Source: Sulfurimonas denitrificans DSM 1251 (GTDB taxonomy: Bacteria > Campylobacterota > Campylobacteria > Campylobacterales > Sulfurimonadaceae). From it: 64,000 bases of DNA. The notes under the pieces were generated by a model, which worked only from the letters and a program-made list of their open reading frames with translations, ran no database searches and had not been told where the DNA came from. The position numbers were made by a program, and so were the translations under genes. Positions within the stretch are counted from its first letter, which is position 1. Every line of letters begins with the position of its first letter. The stretch spans positions 1,178,001 through 1,242,000 of the forward strand of contig NC_007575.1 of the NCBI RefSeq assembly GCF_000012965.1, given 5' to 3'. Shown here piece by piece: positions 61,079 to 64,000 of the stretch.

Positions 61079-62263
61079 CTATACCTCTAACTCTTTTATC
61101 TGCCAAGGAAGACCTTGTGTGTTCATCTCCTCCATAAACGGATCTGGATTCATCTGTTCCATATTAAAGACTCCAACTCCATTCCAGATACCTTTTAGCA
61201 TAAGTTTTGCACCTATCATGGCTGGAACACCTGTTGTGTATGAAACTCCTTGAGAGTTAGTCTCAGCAAAGCACTCTTCATGCTCTTTTACTTGATAGAT
61301 ATAGATTTTTCTTTTTTTGCCATCTTTAATGCCCTCTGCAACAATGCCGATATTTGTTTTACCTTTTGTGCGAGGACCAAGTGACGCAGGGTCAGGCAGA
61401 AGTGTTTTTAAAAATTCTATCGGGGTTATCATCATACCCTTATGCTCAACAGGTTCAATTCCAAGCATCCCTACATTTTGTAAAACTTCCATATGTTTTA
61501 TGTAACTCTGTCCAAATGTCATAAAAAATCTAATTCTTTTTAGACCTTTTATGTGTTTTACAAGTGATTCCATCTCTTCATGGTAGAGCAGATAACTATC
61601 TTTTGGGCCGACTTCAGGATAGTCCCAAACTTGCATAATTTCAAGCGGTGCAGTCTCTATCCATTTTCCATTTTCCCAATATCTGCCGTTTGCACTAACT
61701 TCACGAAGATTTATCTCAGGGTTGAAATTTGTTGCAAAAGCGTAACCGTGATCCCCTGCATTACAATCCAAAATATCTATAGTATGAATCTCATCAAAGT
61801 AGTGTTTCTGAGCATAAGCACAAAATACGTTTGTAGCCCCTGGGTCAAAACCACTTCCCAAAAGTCCCATAATTCCAGCTTCTTTAAACTTCTCATCTCT
61901 TGCCCATTGAAGTTTATACTCAAACTTAGCCTCATCTGGATGCTCATAGTTTGCAGTATCAAGATATGGTGTTTTTGTTGCGATACAAGCATCCATAATA
62001 GTTAAATCTTGGTATGGAAGAGCAACATTTATAACTATGCTCGGCTTACATGAGTTTATAAGTTTTATTACCTCTTCTGTGGAGTCAGCATTAACAGAAG
62101 CCACCTCAATATCTGCATTTGGCAGTTCATCTTTTATATCTTGACACTTTTTAAGTGTTCTACTTGCCAAAACTATTTTTCCAAAAACATCCGCGTTTTG
62201 TACACATTTATATACAACAACGCGACTTACTCCGCCTGCGCCTATTATTAATGTTGTTCTCAA
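61079..62263 (-). CDS. Carboxynorspermidine/carboxyspermidine dehydrogenase
   Basis: This NADPH-dependent enzyme of the saccharopine-dehydrogenase fold condenses aspartate semialdehyde with putrescine or diaminopropane to give carboxyspermidine. The 394 residues begin RTTLIIGAGGVSRVVVYKC (dinucleotide fold) and contain GLLGSGFDPGATNVFCAYA. The start is TTG at 62263, because AAGGA lies 7 bases upstream and the chain then starts at the fold; a longer frame to 62299 also opens with TTG but would run through the palindromic leader. It is followed by nspC after 3 bases. Confidence 0.9.
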   Translation of the reverse strand: MRTTLIIGAGGVSRVVVYKCVQNADVFGKIVLASRTLKKCQDIKDELPNADIEVASVNADSTEEVIKLINSCKPSIVINVALPYQDLTIMDACIATKTPYLDTANYEHPDEAKFEYKLQWARDEKFKEAGIMGLLGSGFDPGATNVFCAYAQKHYFDEIHTIDILDCNAGDHGYAFATNFNPEINLREVSANGRYWENGKWIETAPLEIMQVWDYPEVGPKDSYLLYHEEMESLVKHIKGLKRIRFFMTFGQSYIKHMEVLQNVGMLGIEPVEHKGMMITPIEFLKTLLPDPASLGPRTKGKTNIGIVAEGIKDGKKRKIYIYQVKEHEECFAETNSQGVSYTTGVPAMIGAKLMLKGIWNGVGVFNMEQMNPDPFMEEMNTQGLPWQIKELEV

Positions 62264-62292
62264 ATCTACATCCTTTTTTACTAATATCACGC

Positions 62293-62314
62293 CAATCAAA
62301 ACGAGTTTTGATTG
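62293..62314. repeat. Perfect 10-bp palindrome upstream of the polyamine operon
   Basis: Arms CAATCAAAAC and GTTTTGATTG are separated by two bases, about 30 bases upstream of the dehydrogenase TTG. The 2-base gap makes it a better DNA operator than an RNA hairpin. The binding factor is unknown. Confidence 0.45.
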
Positions 62315-62343
62315 ACTACGCTAGCCGCTATGGCACTAAAGCT

Positions 62344-62360
62344 TGACGCATAAAGCGTCA
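62344..62360. terminator. Hairpin after the MFS-acyltransferase gene
   Basis: TGACGC-ATAAA-GCGTCA lies 7 bases downstream of the stop of the - strand acyltransferase gene. On that strand it is followed by AAGCTTTAG, a poor U-tract, so termination would be weak and read-through into the polyamine genes is plausible. Confidence 0.4.
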
Positions 62361-62366
62361 GATTAA

Positions 62367-64000
62367 TTAACATTTTAAATTTACTACCATCTCTCTAAGC
62401 TCTTCTGGGGTTATCGTCCCAGTTATTGGCTCTCCAAAATAGAGAGTTATCTCTCTTTTTTTCAAAAAACATCTTCTTGCATCGCCTTTATGTCTTGCAA
62501 AAAGACTGCCAAAAACTCCATCGATATAAAAAGGAACTATTACACTTCCACTTCTATCGATAAACTCATAACCTCTATAAAATTTTGATACATCAGAACT
62601 TCTAGATATTTCACCCTCTGGAAATATGGCTACTATTTTACCATTTTTTAATTTCATTGAGGTTTCAACAAACGAATTTTTTGACGCTCTTTGCGATACA
62701 GGAATAAGTTCTGCCAACTTAAATGCCCAGTTTAAAAGTTTATGCTTATAGATATCTTTGTCTATAATGTAGCTAATACGTCTCTCAAGCGGAAGCTGTA
62801 ATATAAACCAGTCAATCCAACTTACATGATTGCCTATAAGCATAATAGCTCCACTAGGCTCAACATTTTCAAGTCCGACATAGTTAAACTTATATCTAAT
62901 CCTAAAAAGAAGTTCAAAAAATGCCCAAAAACTCATAACAAAGTATCTTTTAAATAGTTTAATACTTAGATAAACTCCAGTTATCATCATCAGATAAAAA
63001 AGAGATGTTGCATCTACTCCAAAATAGGCGAAAATTGTTGTTAACATCAAAAAAGCAAACATAAAAAGAGTCTGTATAAAATTATTTCCTGCCAAAATTG
63101 TACCTAAATGTATGTTTGGAGATAAGAGTTGTATTTTTGCGTTTAGCGGAACTATCAAGACTCCACTGAAGAGTCCAAAAAATATAAACTCTAAGGATAA
63201 AAGAGTTATGGATGAAGTATGTGGAATAAAAAATAGCACCACAGCTATACCAAAAGCGCTAAGAGCCGATAAGCCCATATTTACATAATACTTTGATAAA
63301 TTTGCTGCAATTACTGAGCCAAAAACTATACCCAAAACAGCCAGTGCCATAACACCTTGAACTGTTATGGCATTTGTAATACCGAGCTTACCCTTTGCAT
63401 ACTCTCCAAAAATTGCTAAAACAACTTGAGAAATAGACCAAAAAAGACTAAGCGCTATGATTGCATCAAAAATCTCTTTTTTTCTCATTATCATAATCAT
63501 ATTTTTCTTGAGATATTCGCCTCTAATATATCTCTTAAAGACAAACTCTCTCTTAGTCGCTTCTATCATCTTATTTGGCAGTTTTGAAGCCAAAATATAC
63601 TCAACAACCGAGCCAAGAACTAAAAGCCATCCAAGCGGTGCAATTACATGTAAAATATCTTCTTTGGTAGAAAAATTATCCCCTAAGAGCATCTCAAATA
63701 AAACGGTATAAAAAATGATTCCAAGCAAAATTGCGGCGGTGGTTGTGGCTTGAATGGCACCATTTCCAGCACTTATATATTTAACGCCAACTAGTTCTTT
63801 TATATAGCCATATTTTGCTGGTCCATAGATTGCGCTTTGAAGTGCAAGTAAAAATGTCAGAGCAAAAGCTGTAAAAAACCAACCTTGATAATATGAGTAT
63901 GTAATTAAAAGTGTTATAAATACAGCTAGAAGCGCTGAGTACTTCATGATGATATTTTTTGCAAATCTATCTGCTAAAAATCCAGAGGGAGAAAAGGCAA
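62367..64000 (-). CDS. MFS transporter fused to 1-acylglycerol-phosphate acyltransferase (Aas-like), partial
   Basis: The gene is cut by the window end; 544 residues are visible, and the frame is open to base 64000 with no start. The first part is a major facilitator (about 10 membrane helices; PSGFLADRFAKN at the visible N-terminal edge is an MFS loop). It is followed at about residues 345-540 by a PlsC-type acyltransferase with the HxxxxD motif (IGNHVSWIDWFIL) and FPEGEIS. This layout matches lysophospholipid transporter/acyltransferase proteins such as LplT-Aas, which recycle lysophospholipids at the inner membrane. An additional AMP-ligase domain is absent, because the gene ends after the acyltransferase. 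Confidence 0.85.
   Translation of the reverse strand, partial: AFSPSGFLADRFAKNIIMKYSALLAVFITLLITYSYYQGWFFTAFALTFLLALQSAIYGPAKYGYIKELVGVKYISAGNGAIQATTTAAILLGIIFYTVLFEMLLGDNFSTKEDILHVIAPLGWLLVLGSVVEYILASKLPNKMIEATKREFVFKRYIRGEYLKKNMIMIMRKKEIFDAIIALSLFWSISQVVLAIFGEYAKGKLGITNAITVQGVMALAVLGIVFGSVIAANLSKYYVNMGLSALSAFGIAVVLFFIPHTSSITLLSLEFIFFGLFSGVLIVPLNAKIQLLSPNIHLGTILAGNNFIQTLFMFAFLMLTTIFAYFGVDATSLFYLMMITGVYLSIKLFKRYFVMSFWAFFELLFRIRYKFNYVGLENVEPSGAIMLIGNHVSWIDWFILQLPLERRISYIIDKDIYKHKLLNWAFKLAELIPVSQRASKNSFVETSMKLKNGKIVAIFPEGEISRSSDVSKFYRGYEFIDRSGSVIVPFYIDGVFGSLFARHKGDARRCFLKKREITLYFGEPITGTITPEELREMVVNLKC

Noticed and set aside
1-64000. tRNA, rRNA, CRISPR, transposon or prophage
   Set aside because: Every gap between genes is short (under 200 bases), none folds into an obvious tRNA, and no transposase, integrase or spaced direct repeats were seen.

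Overview
The window is a dense, AT-rich bacterial chromosome segment that reads as a free-living Campylobacterota (Epsilonproteobacteria) genome, most like Sulfurimonas or a close relative. Gene content and order support this: ubiX-coaD-tmk; ilvB-ilvN-lpxD; accD-rlmH-dksA-like-membrane protein-dus; fliN next to a FliO-like gene; a carboxynorspermidine route to spermidine; and -10 boxes of the TTTTGcTATAAT kind. The species assignment is inference. Nearly all of it is housekeeping DNA: no rRNA, tRNA, CRISPR array, insertion sequence or prophage was seen, and no gene-free stretch exceeds 300 bases.

Layout. 1-1.2 kb: end of ubiX, then coaD and tmk. 1.2-3.5 kb: a small redox-flavoured group: an HPP-family membrane protein behind a perfect FNR-type box, a convergent protoglobin fused to a PsiE-like membrane domain, and sodB. 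3.6-10.3 kb, + strand: hisS, a membrane-anchored glutamate-synthase-like protein, speA, cysE, aspartate aminotransferase. 10.3-19 kb, - strand operon: ilvB, ilvN, two tandem lpxD paralogues, a 67-residue unknown, tamA, tamB. 19-24.3 kb, - strand: a beta-propeller plus alpha-solenoid protein, ilvA, a CoA-binding protein and a DASS transporter with a terminator-like hairpin in its leader. 24.5-29.6 kb: a degenerate single-domain helicase relative, then a tightly overlapping - strand operon (S4 protein, trpD, tsaE, lptB, rpoN, TIGR02757-type protein).

29.7-38 kb: a FliL-like gene with a sigma-54-type promoter, a heme-c/GAF/GGDEF/EAL sensor, Mn-dependent pyrophosphatase, cardiolipin synthase, a nuclease-fold protein, nitroreductase, AEC permease and a SEC-C protein. 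38-43.8 kb, - strand: TSUP permease, uvrA, selD, mnmH. 43.9-45.6 kb: flagellar/chemotaxis genes cheX-like, fliN and fliO-like. 45.6-51 kb: accD-thiE-rlmH-dksA-like-membrane protein-dusB-unknown nuclease-like protein. 51-57 kb: gltD and gltB (glutamate synthase). 57-59.4 kb: recO and a chemoreceptor with a CxxCH heme motif. 59.4-64 kb, - strand: an MFS/acyltransferase fusion (cut by the window edge), carboxynorspermidine dehydrogenase, nspC and a TehB-like methyltransferase.

Themes: speA plus the carboxynorspermidine dehydrogenase and decarboxylase supply most of a SAM-independent spermidine pathway. Two separate transmembrane sensors (a c-di-GMP enzyme and a chemoreceptor) carry a periplasmic CIACH heme-c motif, linking redox or gas sensing to motility. 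rpoN lies in the window together with a candidate sigma-54 promoter. Envelope biogenesis is well represented (lpxD twice, tamA/tamB, lptB, cls, aas-like). At the DNA level the palindrome TACATGTA is strikingly frequent (22 copies found by eye) in coding and non-coding DNA, and several convergent gene pairs hide terminator-like hairpins across their overlapping stop codons.
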